From Rhodobacter sp. (GTDB lineage: Bacteria > Pseudomonadota > Alphaproteobacteria > Rhodobacterales > Rhodobacteraceae): a DNA stretch of 5,290 bases. Below, in pieces: positions 1 through 5,290 of the stretch. Each line of letters opens with the position of its first letter. Positions within the stretch are counted from its first letter, which is position 1. The stretch lies in contig PNND01000019.1 in NCBI GenBank assembly GCA_013824045.1, positions 1 to 5,290 on the forward strand, written 5' to 3'. The notes under the pieces are model-generated. The model was given only the letters and a program-made list of their open reading frames with translations, was not told the origin of the DNA and did not search any database. The position numbers and the translations under genes are program-made.

Positions 1-1608
1 GACTTCATGCGGATGATCATGCCCAGCCATGCCAAGATGGTGAAGCGCTATGACGAACAGATGCCGCTGTTCGCGCGGTTTCAGGTGGAAAGCTATCTGA
101 GCGGGATGTTCAACCCGACGGTGCAGCTGAAATCCGGCGGCTATATCGTGATCGGGATCACCGAGGCGCTGGTGTCGATCGATGTGAACTCGGGCCGGTC
201 GACGCGCGAAGGATCGATCGAGGAGACCGCGCTGAAGACCAACCTTGAGGCGGCGGAAGAGATTTCGCGCCAGTTGCGTCTGCGCGATCTGGCCGGGCTG
301 ATCGTCATCGACTTTATCGACATGGAAGAGCGCAAGAACAACGCCGCCGTCGAGAAGCGCTTGAAAGAAAAGCTGAAAACGGATCGGGCGCGGATTCAGG
401 TCGGCCGGATTTCCGGGTTCGGCCTGCTGGAGATGAGCCGCCAGCGGTTGCGCCCGGGGATGCTGGAATCCACCACCCAGCCTTGCCCACATTGCCATGG
501 CACAGGGCTGATCCGGTCGGATGACAGCTTGGGTCTGCAGATCATCCGGGCGCTGGAGGAAGAGGGGACGCGGAAGCGGTCGAAGGAGGTTCTGCTGAAA
601 GGGCCTGTGGGGATCGTGAACTTCCTGATCAACCAGAAACGCGAGCATATCGCGCTGATCGAGGCGCGCTATGGCATGAGCGTGCGGATCGAGGCCGATC
701 CGATGCTGGTGAGCCCCGATTTCGTGATCGAGAAGTTCAAGACGGCGACGCGGGTGGTGCCAGAGATTTCGTCGGTGATTTCGGGCCATGCTGGATTGAT
801 GGGCGCGCCTGTCGACGAGGAAGAAGACGAAGACCTGCCGCTGGACGAAGAGCTGGACGAGGCTGAGGCCGCAGCAGAAGAGGCTGTGGTCGAGGGCAAG
901 GCGGAGGGGCGCGGCGAGCCGCGCGGCGACGGTGCGCCCAAGAAGAAGCGGCGTCGGCGTCGGCGCAAGAAGGGCGGGGCCGGTACGGGGGCCAATGCCG
1001 CGAACGGTGAGTTCGAGGCCGGCGAAGCCGATGAGGATGGCGACGACGAGGATGACGAGGACGACGCAGCGGACGCGGCTGTGAGCGATACCCCGGCTGC
1101 CGAGGCTGCGCCTGTGGCCGCAGTTGCGGCTGAGGCAGAGGCCACCGTGGCCGACAGTGTCGATGCGGCGGCAAAGCCGAAGGCGAAGGTCACACGGTCG
1201 CGCGTGGGAAGCTCGCCATCGCGGGCGAAGAAGACGGCTGCGGTGAAGGAGGAGGCCCCGGTGACGGAGGCCGCTCCGGTTGCGGAGGCTGTGTCCGAGG
1301 CGCCGGTCGAGGCGGAGAAGCCCAAGGCCAAGAAGCCCGCCGCGCCGCGGACGCGCAGCGCCTCTGCCGCCACAAAGGCCGCCCCGGCTGCCAAGGCAGC
1401 CACGGGGGCGAAAGCCAAGGCGGCCCCGGCTGCCGAGGTCTTCCCGGCCGATCCGGGCATCGCGCCAGTGCAGCAGGAAGCACTGCGTCCTGATCCGGGT
1501 GAGGCTGAGATGGCTGCGATTGCGCCGCCTGCCGCGCCCGAGGCACCTGAGACCAAGGCCGACCCGGACAAGCCCCGCAAAAAGGGCTGGTGGTCGTTGG
1601 GCCGCTGA
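1..1608 (+). CDS. rne: Ribonuclease E (RNase E/G family), 3' part; 5' end outside the window
   Basis: This is the C-terminal 535 residues of the endoribonuclease that starts mRNA decay and processes rRNA and tRNA precursors, and that scaffolds the RNA degradosome. The frame is open from base 1, so the ATG at 7 is internal. Seen: IDVNSGRST, with a catalytic Asp codon at 181-183 (equivalent to E. coli D303), and IVIDFIDM, with the second metal-binding Asp at 310-312 (equivalent to D346). The zinc-link CPHCHGTG follows, with Cys codons at 484-486 and 493-495; it holds the dimer together in E. coli. The small domain ends near 770. The rest is low-complexity tail: acidic (814-894), a run of eleven Lys/Arg (940-972), acidic again (1024-1065), then Ala/Pro/Lys/Glu-rich sequence. 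The protein ends in KKGWWSLGR, resembling the PNPase-docking tail of Caulobacter RNase E. The gene ends at TGA 1606-1608, just before a terminator. Identity is very secure; the tail functions are inferred from relatives. Confidence 0.97.
   Translation, partial: DFMRMIMPSHAKMVKRYDEQMPLFARFQVESYLSGMFNPTVQLKSGGYIVIGITEALVSIDVNSGRSTREGSIEETALKTNLEAAEEISRQLRLRDLAGLIVIDFIDMEERKNNAAVEKRLKEKLKTDRARIQVGRISGFGLLEMSRQRLRPGMLESTTQPCPHCHGTGLIRSDDSLGLQIIRALEEEGTRKRSKEVLLKGPVGIVNFLINQKREHIALIEARYGMSVRIEADPMLVSPDFVIEKFKTATRVVPEISSVISGHAGLMGAPVDEEEDEDLPLDEELDEAEAAAEEAVVEGKAEGRGEPRGDGAPKKKRRRRRRKKGGAGTGANAANGEFEAGEADEDGDDEDDEDDAADAAVSDTPAAEAAPVAAVAAEAEATVADSVDAAAKPKAKVTRSRVGSSPSRAKKTAAVKEEAPVTEAAPVAEAVSEAPVEAEKPKAKKPAAPRTRSASAATKAAPAAKAATGAKAKAAPAAEVFPADPGIAPVQQEALRPDPGEAEMAAIAPPAAPEAPETKADPDKPRKKGWWSLGR
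949..966 (+). repeat. Short tandem repeat CGGCGT within rne
   Basis: Three consecutive six-base units, CGGCGT, CGGCGT and CGGCGC, encode the six-arginine core of the basic patch in the RNase E tail. The units differ only in the last base. They are in frame, so gain or loss of one unit would change the patch by two arginines without a frameshift. Confidence 0.6.
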
Positions 1609-1627
1609 GGGGTTTCAACAGATTGCG

Positions 1628-1660
1628 CGGGCCGGGGTTATTCCCGGCCCGTTTGCTTTT
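1628..1660 (+). terminator. Rho-independent terminator of rne
   Basis: A 9-bp perfect GC-rich stem (left arm CGGGCCGGG at 1628-1636, right arm CCCGGCCCG at 1643-1651) closes a six-base loop, GTTATT. The T-rich stretch TTTGCTTTT (1652-1660) follows directly. It starts 20 bases after the rne stop codon. It lies between two convergent genes, so the stem could also slow transcription coming from the minus-strand TusA-like gene. On that strand, however, the sequence after the stem is not T-rich, so the orientation clearly favours rne. Confidence 0.88.
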
Positions 1661-1672
1661 GGGACAGCCCGG

Positions 1673-1909
1673 TCAGCCGCGCCGGATGCGATAGGCGGTG
1701 ACGCCGTCCGGCAGCGGGGTGGCGTCAAGGAAGCCGTGCCCGGATTGGGTGCAGAAATGCGGCAGATCGATTGCGGCCATGCGGTCAGTCGCGCGCAGGC
1801 GCAGGATCTGACCGGGTTGCATCGCCATCAGCCGTTTGCGCGCGCGCAGCACGGGCAGGGGGCAGAGCAGGCCCTCGCAATCAATCTCGATATCCCAAGG
1901 CGATGTCAT
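1673..1909 (-). CDS. TusA/SirA-family sulfurtransferase (sulfur carrier)
   Basis: This encodes a 78-residue cytoplasmic protein of the TusA family. Members carry persulfide sulfur on a conserved cysteine and pass it to partners in tRNA thiolation, molybdenum cofactor synthesis or sulfur oxidation. Seen: the family signature CEGLLCPLPV at residues 11-20, with the CPxP cysteine at C16. The second conserved block is ATDRMAAIDLPHFCTQSGH (residues 40-58), with a further Cys at C53. The length is normal for the family. The start chosen (ATG, complement of 1907-1909) gives MTSPWDIEID, the usual few residues before the first strand. An in-frame ATG nine codons upstream (complement of 1934-1936) is possible, and neither has a strong Shine-Dalgarno sequence. 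The open frame continues to 2104, but that part overlaps ccdA and looks non-coding. The gene is convergent with rne and divergent from ccdA. Which TusA-type role it has cannot be told from sequence, so no symbol is given. Confidence 0.9.
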   Translation of the reverse strand: MTSPWDIEIDCEGLLCPLPVLRARKRLMAMQPGQILRLRATDRMAAIDLPHFCTQSGHGFLDATPLPDGVTAYRIRRG

Positions 1910-2003
1910 GGCGGGGACATAGCGCAAACGTTGCATCCGGGCCACGGCAATGTGACATGCGGGTGTGGTGACGGGGCGCGGGGAAGCGGGTATCAGGGGA
2001 ACC
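1910..2003. other. Divergent intergenic region between the tusA-like gene and ccdA
   Basis: These 94 bases must hold, or lie close to, the start signals of both flanking genes, since the genes are transcribed away from each other. I see no convincing sigma-70 -35/-10 pair on either strand. The one small symmetric element is ATGTGACAT (1950-1958), with 4-base arms around a central G. That is too short to call an operator. The last part, before ccdA, is G-rich and holds its ribosome binding site. Confidence 0.5.
1995..2000 (+). promoter_or_regulatory. Probable ribosome binding site of ccdA
   Basis: AGGGGA lies three bases before the ATG at 2004-2006. The spacing is short but workable. This site favours the 253-residue start over the upstream in-frame ATG at 1965, which would add 13 polar residues atypical of a CcdA N-terminus. 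Confidence 0.55.
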
Positions 2004-2765
2004 ATGTTCGGGTTTGACATCATAGACGCGGGATTGCTGCCTGCCATGCTGGTGGCGCTGACGGCGGGGATTTTGTCCTTCCTCAGCCCTTGCGTCTTGC
2101 CCATCGTGCCGCCCTATCTGGCCTATATGGGCGGCATCAGCATGAGCGAGATGACCGGTGGAGCGGCGGCGGCGCGGCGGCGGGTGATGCTGCCTGCGCT
2201 GTTCTTTGTGCTGGGCCTGTCGACGGTGTTTCTTTTGTTGGGGTTTACGGCCAGCGCCTTTGGGGCGTTTTTCCTAACGAACCAACAGATATTCGCGCAG
2301 ATTGCCGGGGTGGTTGTGCTGGTGTTCGGGCTGCATTTTCTGGGCGTGTTCCGGATCGGTCTGCTGGACCGCGAGGCGCGGCTGGATGCGGGCGACCGCG
2401 GCGGATCGGCCTTTGGGGCTTATGTGCTGGGTCTGGCCTTTGCCTTTGGCTGGACGCCCTGCATCGGGCCGCAACTGGGTACGATCCTGTCGCTGGCCGC
2501 GCAGGAGGGTTCGGTGCAGCGGGGCACGATGCTGCTGGGGGTTTATGCGGTGGGACTGGGCTTGCCCTTCCTGCTGGCCGCGCTGTTCATTGAACGGGCG
2601 ATGGGGCTGATGCAGCGGGTGAAGCCCTATATGAAATGGATCGAGCGGGCCATGGGCGCGCTGTTGGTGATCGTGGGGCTGGCGCTTTTGACAGGGGCTT
2701 TCACCGATTTCAGCTGGTGGCTTTTGGAAACCTTTGACCGGTTCGGCATTCCCCTCTTGGGCTGA
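2004..2765 (+). CDS. ccdA: CcdA-type cytochrome c biogenesis / thiol-disulfide transmembrane protein
   Basis: This 253-residue inner-membrane protein belongs to the CcdA/DsbD-beta family. These proteins carry reducing equivalents from cytoplasmic thioredoxin across the membrane to periplasmic partners, for example in cytochrome c maturation. Seen: six hydrophobic segments, near residues 11-34, 62-86, 95-118, 135-160, 172-196 and 215-236. The two redox cysteines sit in the family motifs, C30 in SFLSPCVLPIVPPYLAYMGG (helix 1) and C153 in GWTPCIGPQLGT (helix 4). The two halves show the expected pseudo-symmetry, each with one Cys-Pro-type motif. Length fits compact CcdA without the extra DsbD domains. 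The start at 2004 is preferred because a Shine-Dalgarno sequence precedes it and the N-terminus is then typical. It diverges from the TusA-like gene and is followed after 47 bases by the hydrolase-like gene in the same direction, so a shared transcript is possible. Its periplasmic partner is not in the window. Confidence 0.93.
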   Translation: MFGFDIIDAGLLPAMLVALTAGILSFLSPCVLPIVPPYLAYMGGISMSEMTGGAAAARRRVMLPALFFVLGLSTVFLLLGFTASAFGAFFLTNQQIFAQIAGVVVLVFGLHFLGVFRIGLLDREARLDAGDRGGSAFGAYVLGLAFAFGWTPCIGPQLGTILSLAAQEGSVQRGTMLLGVYAVGLGLPFLLAALFIERAMGLMQRVKPYMKWIERAMGALLVIVGLALLTGAFTDFSWWLLETFDRFGIPLLG

Positions 2766-2776
2766 GGCAACCGACG

Positions 2777-2789
2777 CGGCATAGTGCCG
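2777..2789. other. Small hairpin between ccdA and the hydrolase-like gene
   Basis: CGGCA (2777-2781) and TGCCG (2785-2789) are perfect inverted arms around a three-base loop, TAG. The stem is only 5 bp and has no T-tract after it, so it does not look like a complete terminator. It may be chance in GC-rich DNA or a weak processing or pausing site. Confidence 0.3.
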
Positions 2790-2802
2790 GAGTAACGGGT
2801 GC

Positions 2803-2806
2803 GGAG
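2803..2806 (+). promoter_or_regulatory. Ribosome binding site of the hydrolase-like gene
   Basis: GGAG with six bases before the ATG at 2813 is a well-placed Shine-Dalgarno sequence and supports this start codon. Confidence 0.7.
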
Positions 2807-2812
2807 TGTGCA

Positions 2813-4042
2813 ATGGCGGGGCTGACGGCAAGGGATACGGGGCAGGTGCGCCAGAGGCGCGTGTTCTACATTCCCGGTTTTGATCCGCTGCAAACCCGGC
2901 GTTATCGGCAGTTCTACCGGACCGAGGGGCCTGCGCAGGCGGCGATTTCCGGCTATGCGCTGGAGATGGGGCGCAAGCGTGGCGATGCCGCGCATGGCTG
3001 GTCGGTGAACGCACAGATCGACGGGGAGAGCGTATCGGCGGAGGTCGAGGTGCTGGCCTGGGCAGATATCATCGGCGGGTCGATGCGGCGGACGATCCCT
3101 GCGACATATGGCCAGATGCTGCGGACGACGTGGATCTATGTGGCATCGGGCGCGCTGTTTCGGCTGGGCCGGTTGCGCAAGGGGCCGACGCTGGCCGCGC
3201 TGTATCCGGTGGTGATGCTGACCTTGCAGGCGGTGCTGGCGGGGCTGTCGGGATGGGGGATCGGGCTGGGGGTGGTGATGGTGCTGCCGGGCTGGGCGGG
3301 TGTCATTGCCGGATGGGGGGCAGGGCTGGCGCTGGCTTGGGCCATGCTGCGGCTGTTCCAACGGGCGGATCGCCGTTTTCTCGCCTATTACCTGATGCAT
3401 GACTATGCGTTTTCCGCAGGCCTTTGGGGGGCCTATCCGCCGTCGCTGGAGGTGCGGATGGCGGAATTTGCCGCCCGTGTCCGCGCCGCGATGGAGGAAG
3501 AGGGGGATGAGGTGCTGGTGGTGGGCCATTCCTCGGGCGCGATTCTGGCTGTGTCGATTCTGGCCGAACTGATCCGGTCGGGATTGCCTGCGAGGGGACC
3601 GGTGCTGTCACTGCTGACGCTGGGGCAGGTGGTGCCGATGGTGTCTTTCCTGCCAGAGGCGAAGCGGCTGCGGGCCGATCTGGCCTTTCTGTCGACGCGG
3701 GAAGAGGTGACTTGGGTCGATGTGACCGCGCCGGGGGATGGCTGTGCCTTTGCGCTCTGTGACCCGGTGGCGGTGACGGGGGTGGCGCCCGAGGGGAAGC
3801 GCTGGCCTTTGGTGATTTCTTGCGCGTTCACGCAGACCTTCAGCCCGGAACGCTGGCGGCGGATGCGGTTTCGCTGGTTCCGGCTGCATTTCCAGTACAT
3901 GTGCGCCTTTGATCGACCCGGCGATTACGACTATTTCCGCATCACGGCGGGGCCTTTGACCCTGCGCGCGCGCTATGCGGGGCGGGCGCCTTCGAAAAGC
4001 CGGATCGAGCGGGCGCTGTCGGGCCATCGGAGCATGGCATGA
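2813..4042 (+). CDS. Alpha/beta-hydrolase-like protein with predicted membrane hairpin, function unknown
   Basis: I do not recognise a characterised function for this 409-residue protein. Seen: RVFYIPGFDP near the N-terminus (residues 16-25), resembling the first core strand plus oxyanion-hole loop of alpha/beta hydrolases. Later comes DEVLVVGHSSGA (232-243), a strand followed by the GxSxG nucleophile elbow, with S240 as the likely nucleophile. Between them, residues about 126-180 are strongly hydrophobic and Gly/Trp-rich, enough for two membrane helices forming a hairpin. Candidate acids after the elbow are D303 and D317, and a candidate His is H359 in the LHFQYM segment; I cannot assign the triad firmly. 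A conserved-looking GDYDYFRITAGP block (370-381) follows. There is no signal peptide, so the catalytic part is probably cytoplasmic and tethered to the inner membrane. It begins 47 bases after ccdA and overlaps the P450 start by four bases, suggesting a shared pathway with the P450. An esterase, lipase or thioesterase role is plausible but inferred. Confidence 0.82.
   Translation: MAGLTARDTGQVRQRRVFYIPGFDPLQTRRYRQFYRTEGPAQAAISGYALEMGRKRGDAAHGWSVNAQIDGESVSAEVEVLAWADIIGGSMRRTIPATYGQMLRTTWIYVASGALFRLGRLRKGPTLAALYPVVMLTLQAVLAGLSGWGIGLGVVMVLPGWAGVIAGWGAGLALAWAMLRLFQRADRRFLAYYLMHDYAFSAGLWGAYPPSLEVRMAEFAARVRAAMEEEGDEVLVVGHSSGAILAVSILAELIRSGLPARGPVLSLLTLGQVVPMVSFLPEAKRLRADLAFLSTREEVTWVDVTAPGDGCAFALCDPVAVTGVAPEGKRWPLVISCAFTQTFSPERWRRMRFRWFRLHFQYMCAFDRPGDYDYFRITAGPLTLRARYAGRAPSKSRIERALSGHRSMA
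3241..3272 (+). other. G-tract cluster with G-quadruplex potential in the hydrolase-like gene
   Basis: Five G-runs of three to five bases (3241-3244, 3250-3252, 3255-3259, 3263-3265, 3268-3272) are separated by loops of two to five bases on the coding strand. This meets the usual pattern for an intramolecular G-quadruplex in DNA or mRNA. It encodes part of the Gly/Trp-rich hydrophobic region, so amino-acid composition and GGG/GGC codon choice may fully explain it. Confidence 0.4.
4029..4032 (+). promoter_or_regulatory. Ribosome binding site of the P450 gene, inside the hydrolase reading frame
   Basis: GGAG lies six bases before the ATG at 4039-4041, within the last codons of the hydrolase-like gene. 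Together with the ATGA overlap it fixes the P450 start and points to translational coupling or reinitiation. Confidence 0.72.
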
Positions 4043-5290
4043 GGGCCCCGAAGCCGGAACCGAGGCCCGACCGCGTGTCGCTTTGGCGCTATTTGCGGCT
4101 GTTCCGGGCGGATATCCTGTCGGCGCAACCGGCGCGGCTTTATCGCGCCTGGATGGCCGAGTTCCGCACGCCGTTCTTTCGCAGCTACATGTGCAATGAC
4201 CCCGCGCTGGTGCGGCGGGTGTTGCAGGAGCGGCCGGATGATTTCCCGAAATCCGACCGTATTCGCGAGGGGTTGGCGCCGCTGTTGGGACAGTCAGTTT
4301 TTGTCACCAATGGCGAGATGTGGAAGCGGCAGCGGCGGATCATCGACCCCGCCTTTGAAGGCGGGCGGCTGAAGGACACCTTCCCTGCGATGTGGGCGGC
4401 AGGCGAGGCGGCAGTGGCGCGGACGGGCGCAGGCGTGGTGGAGGTGGAGGAGTTTGCCAGCCACGCGGCGGCGGATGTGATCTTTCGCACGCTGTTTTCG
4501 CTGCCGATTGAGGACCGGGATGCGACGGCGGTGTTTCATGCCTTTCGCGCCTATCAGCGCACCCAGCCGATCCTGAACCTTGCGGCCTTTCTGCCCTTGC
4601 CGCGTTGGATGCCGCGCCTGCACAAGCGGCGGACCATCCGGGCGGCGGCAGAGATCCGGCGGCTGATCACGCGCATGACAGAGCGGCGGGCGGGGGAGAT
4701 TGCGGCGGGCACGGCACCCGACGATCTGGCGACCAAGATCATGGTCACCGTGGACCCGGTGACGGGCGAGCGTTTTGGCACCGAGGAAATGGTCGATCAG
4801 GTGGCGATCTTCTTCCTTGCCGGGCATGAGACGAGCGCCAGTGCGTTGGGTTGGGCGCTGTGGCTGTTGGCGGCTAACCCGGAGGTGCAGGATCGGGTGG
4901 CGGCCGAGGTGGCGGGGATGGAGCCGGATTTTGGCGCGGTGGCGCGGCTGCGCTTCACGCGGGATGTGTTCCGAGAGGTGCTGCGGCTGTTCCCGCCGGT
5001 GCCGATGATGGTGCGTGAGACGACCTGCCCGGAAGAGTTTCGGGGGCGGGCGGTGGCGCCGGGGGCGCAGGTGGTACTGTCGCCCTGGCATTTGGGGCGG
5101 CATGAGCGGATCTGGGAGGCGGCCGACGATTTCGACCCGGATCGCTGGGCGCGGGAGGAGACGAAGGCGGCAGCGCGCGATGGCTGGCTGCCGTTCTCCA
5201 GCGGGCCGCGGGTCTGCACCGGCGCGGGGTTTGCGATGGTGGAGGGGGTGCTGCTGCTGGCGCAGTTGGTGCGGGCCTTCCGGTTTGAGG
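4039..5290 (+). CDS. Cytochrome P450, 3' end outside the window
   Basis: This encodes the first 417 residues of a heme-thiolate monooxygenase, open to the right edge; families of this type usually run to about 450 residues, so only a short C-terminal piece is missing. Seen, in order: a C-helix WxxxR motif (W95, R99), the I-helix AGHETS (residues 261-266) with the E264/T265 acid-alcohol pair used in oxygen activation, the K-helix ExxR as EVLR (E313, R316), FDPDRW (365-370) in the PERF-type position, and the heme loop FSSGPRVCTG (386-395) with the cysteine ligand C393. All core P450 motifs are intact. There is no N-terminal membrane anchor, so the enzyme should be soluble, as is usual in bacteria. 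The AGHETS and PWHLGRHERIW sequences resemble the bacterial P450s closer to fatty-acid or microsomal types than to camphor-type ones; that is an impression, not a family assignment. No ferredoxin or reductase gene is visible. It is coupled to the upstream hydrolase. The substrate is unknown. Confidence 0.96.
   Translation, partial: MRAPKPEPRPDRVSLWRYLRLFRADILSAQPARLYRAWMAEFRTPFFRSYMCNDPALVRRVLQERPDDFPKSDRIREGLAPLLGQSVFVTNGEMWKRQRRIIDPAFEGGRLKDTFPAMWAAGEAAVARTGAGVVEVEEFASHAAADVIFRTLFSLPIEDRDATAVFHAFRAYQRTQPILNLAAFLPLPRWMPRLHKRRTIRAAAEIRRLITRMTERRAGEIAAGTAPDDLATKIMVTVDPVTGERFGTEEMVDQVAIFFLAGHETSASALGWALWLLAANPEVQDRVAAEVAGMEPDFGAVARLRFTRDVFREVLRLFPPVPMMVRETTCPEEFRGRAVAPGAQVVLSPWHLGRHERIWEAADDFDPDRWAREETKAAARDGWLPFSSGPRVCTGAGFAMVEGVLLLAQLVRAFRFE

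Noticed and set aside
669..1580. 303-residue minus-strand open frame opposite rne
   Set aside because: It is antisense to the low-complexity tail of rne; its Ala/Ser-rich composition simply mirrors GCx/GAx codons. Real rne motifs and codon periodicity are on the plus strand.
1950..1958. ATGTGACAT palindrome as a regulator binding site
   Set aside because: The four-base arms are too short to distinguish from chance, and there is no second copy in the window.
1910..1990. Possible sigma-70 promoter elements (TTGCAT at 1931 on plus; TTGCCG and TATGTC on minus)
   Set aside because: Spacing and matches to consensus are poor on both strands, so no promoter can be called from sequence alone.
1280..2017. 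245-residue plus-strand frame crossing the rne end, the terminator and the tusA-like gene
   Set aside because: It is Arg/Pro-rich shadow sequence, runs through a strong terminator and lies antisense to a recognised gene.
1910..2104. N-terminal extension of the TusA-like frame on the minus strand
   Set aside because: The extra 65 residues have no family similarity, overlap the start of ccdA, and precede a typical TusA N-terminus that begins at 1909.
2274..3529. Two long overlapping minus-strand frames opposite ccdA and the hydrolase-like gene
   Set aside because: Both are His/Pro/Gln/Arg-rich, as expected from reverse reading of GC-rich genes, and have no recognisable motifs.
4294..5103. 269-residue minus-strand frame opposite the P450
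   Set aside because: The plus strand carries a complete set of P450 motifs; the antisense frame is His/Arg/Pro-rich with no domain signal.

Overview
The window looks like chromosomal DNA of an alphaproteobacterium, most likely of the order Rhodobacterales. The grounds are strongly GC-rich sequence with G/C-ending codons, an RNase E with alphaproteobacterial features (a catalytic core of the Rhodobacter type, a long charged and Ala/Pro/Lys-rich tail, a C-terminal GWW motif), and a short CPxP sulfurtransferase next to a compact CcdA. The placement comes from recalled family features; no database search was made.

Layout, left to right. (1) Positions 1-1608, plus strand: the 3' part of rne, with the end of the catalytic domain, the zinc-link and the whole disordered tail. 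(2) 1609-1672: a short convergent intergenic region with a strong intrinsic terminator. (3) 1673-1909, minus strand: a small TusA-family sulfur carrier. (4) 1910-2003: a divergent intergenic region with no promoter I can call. (5) 2004-2765, plus strand: a six-helix CcdA-type thiol-disulfide transporter. (6) 2766-2812: a 47-base gap with a small hairpin and a good ribosome binding site. (7) 2813-4042, plus strand: an unusual alpha/beta-hydrolase-like protein with a serine-nucleophile motif and a predicted membrane hairpin. (8) 4039-5290, plus strand: a cytochrome P450 that overlaps the hydrolase by four bases (ATGA) and runs off the right edge shortly after its heme-binding cysteine.

The genes fall into three functional groups: RNA decay (rne), cysteine/sulfur chemistry (the TusA-like protein and CcdA, divergently arranged), and a hydrolase-P450 pair that is probably translationally coupled. 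The last group is the least explained. A membrane-associated serine hydrolase made in step with a soluble heme monooxygenase suggests sequential processing of one hydrophobic substrate, but nothing in the window identifies that substrate, and no ferredoxin or reductase partner is visible. I see no mobile element, CRISPR array, tRNA, rRNA or attachment site. Most of the window is densely coding housekeeping or metabolic sequence, not an accessory island.
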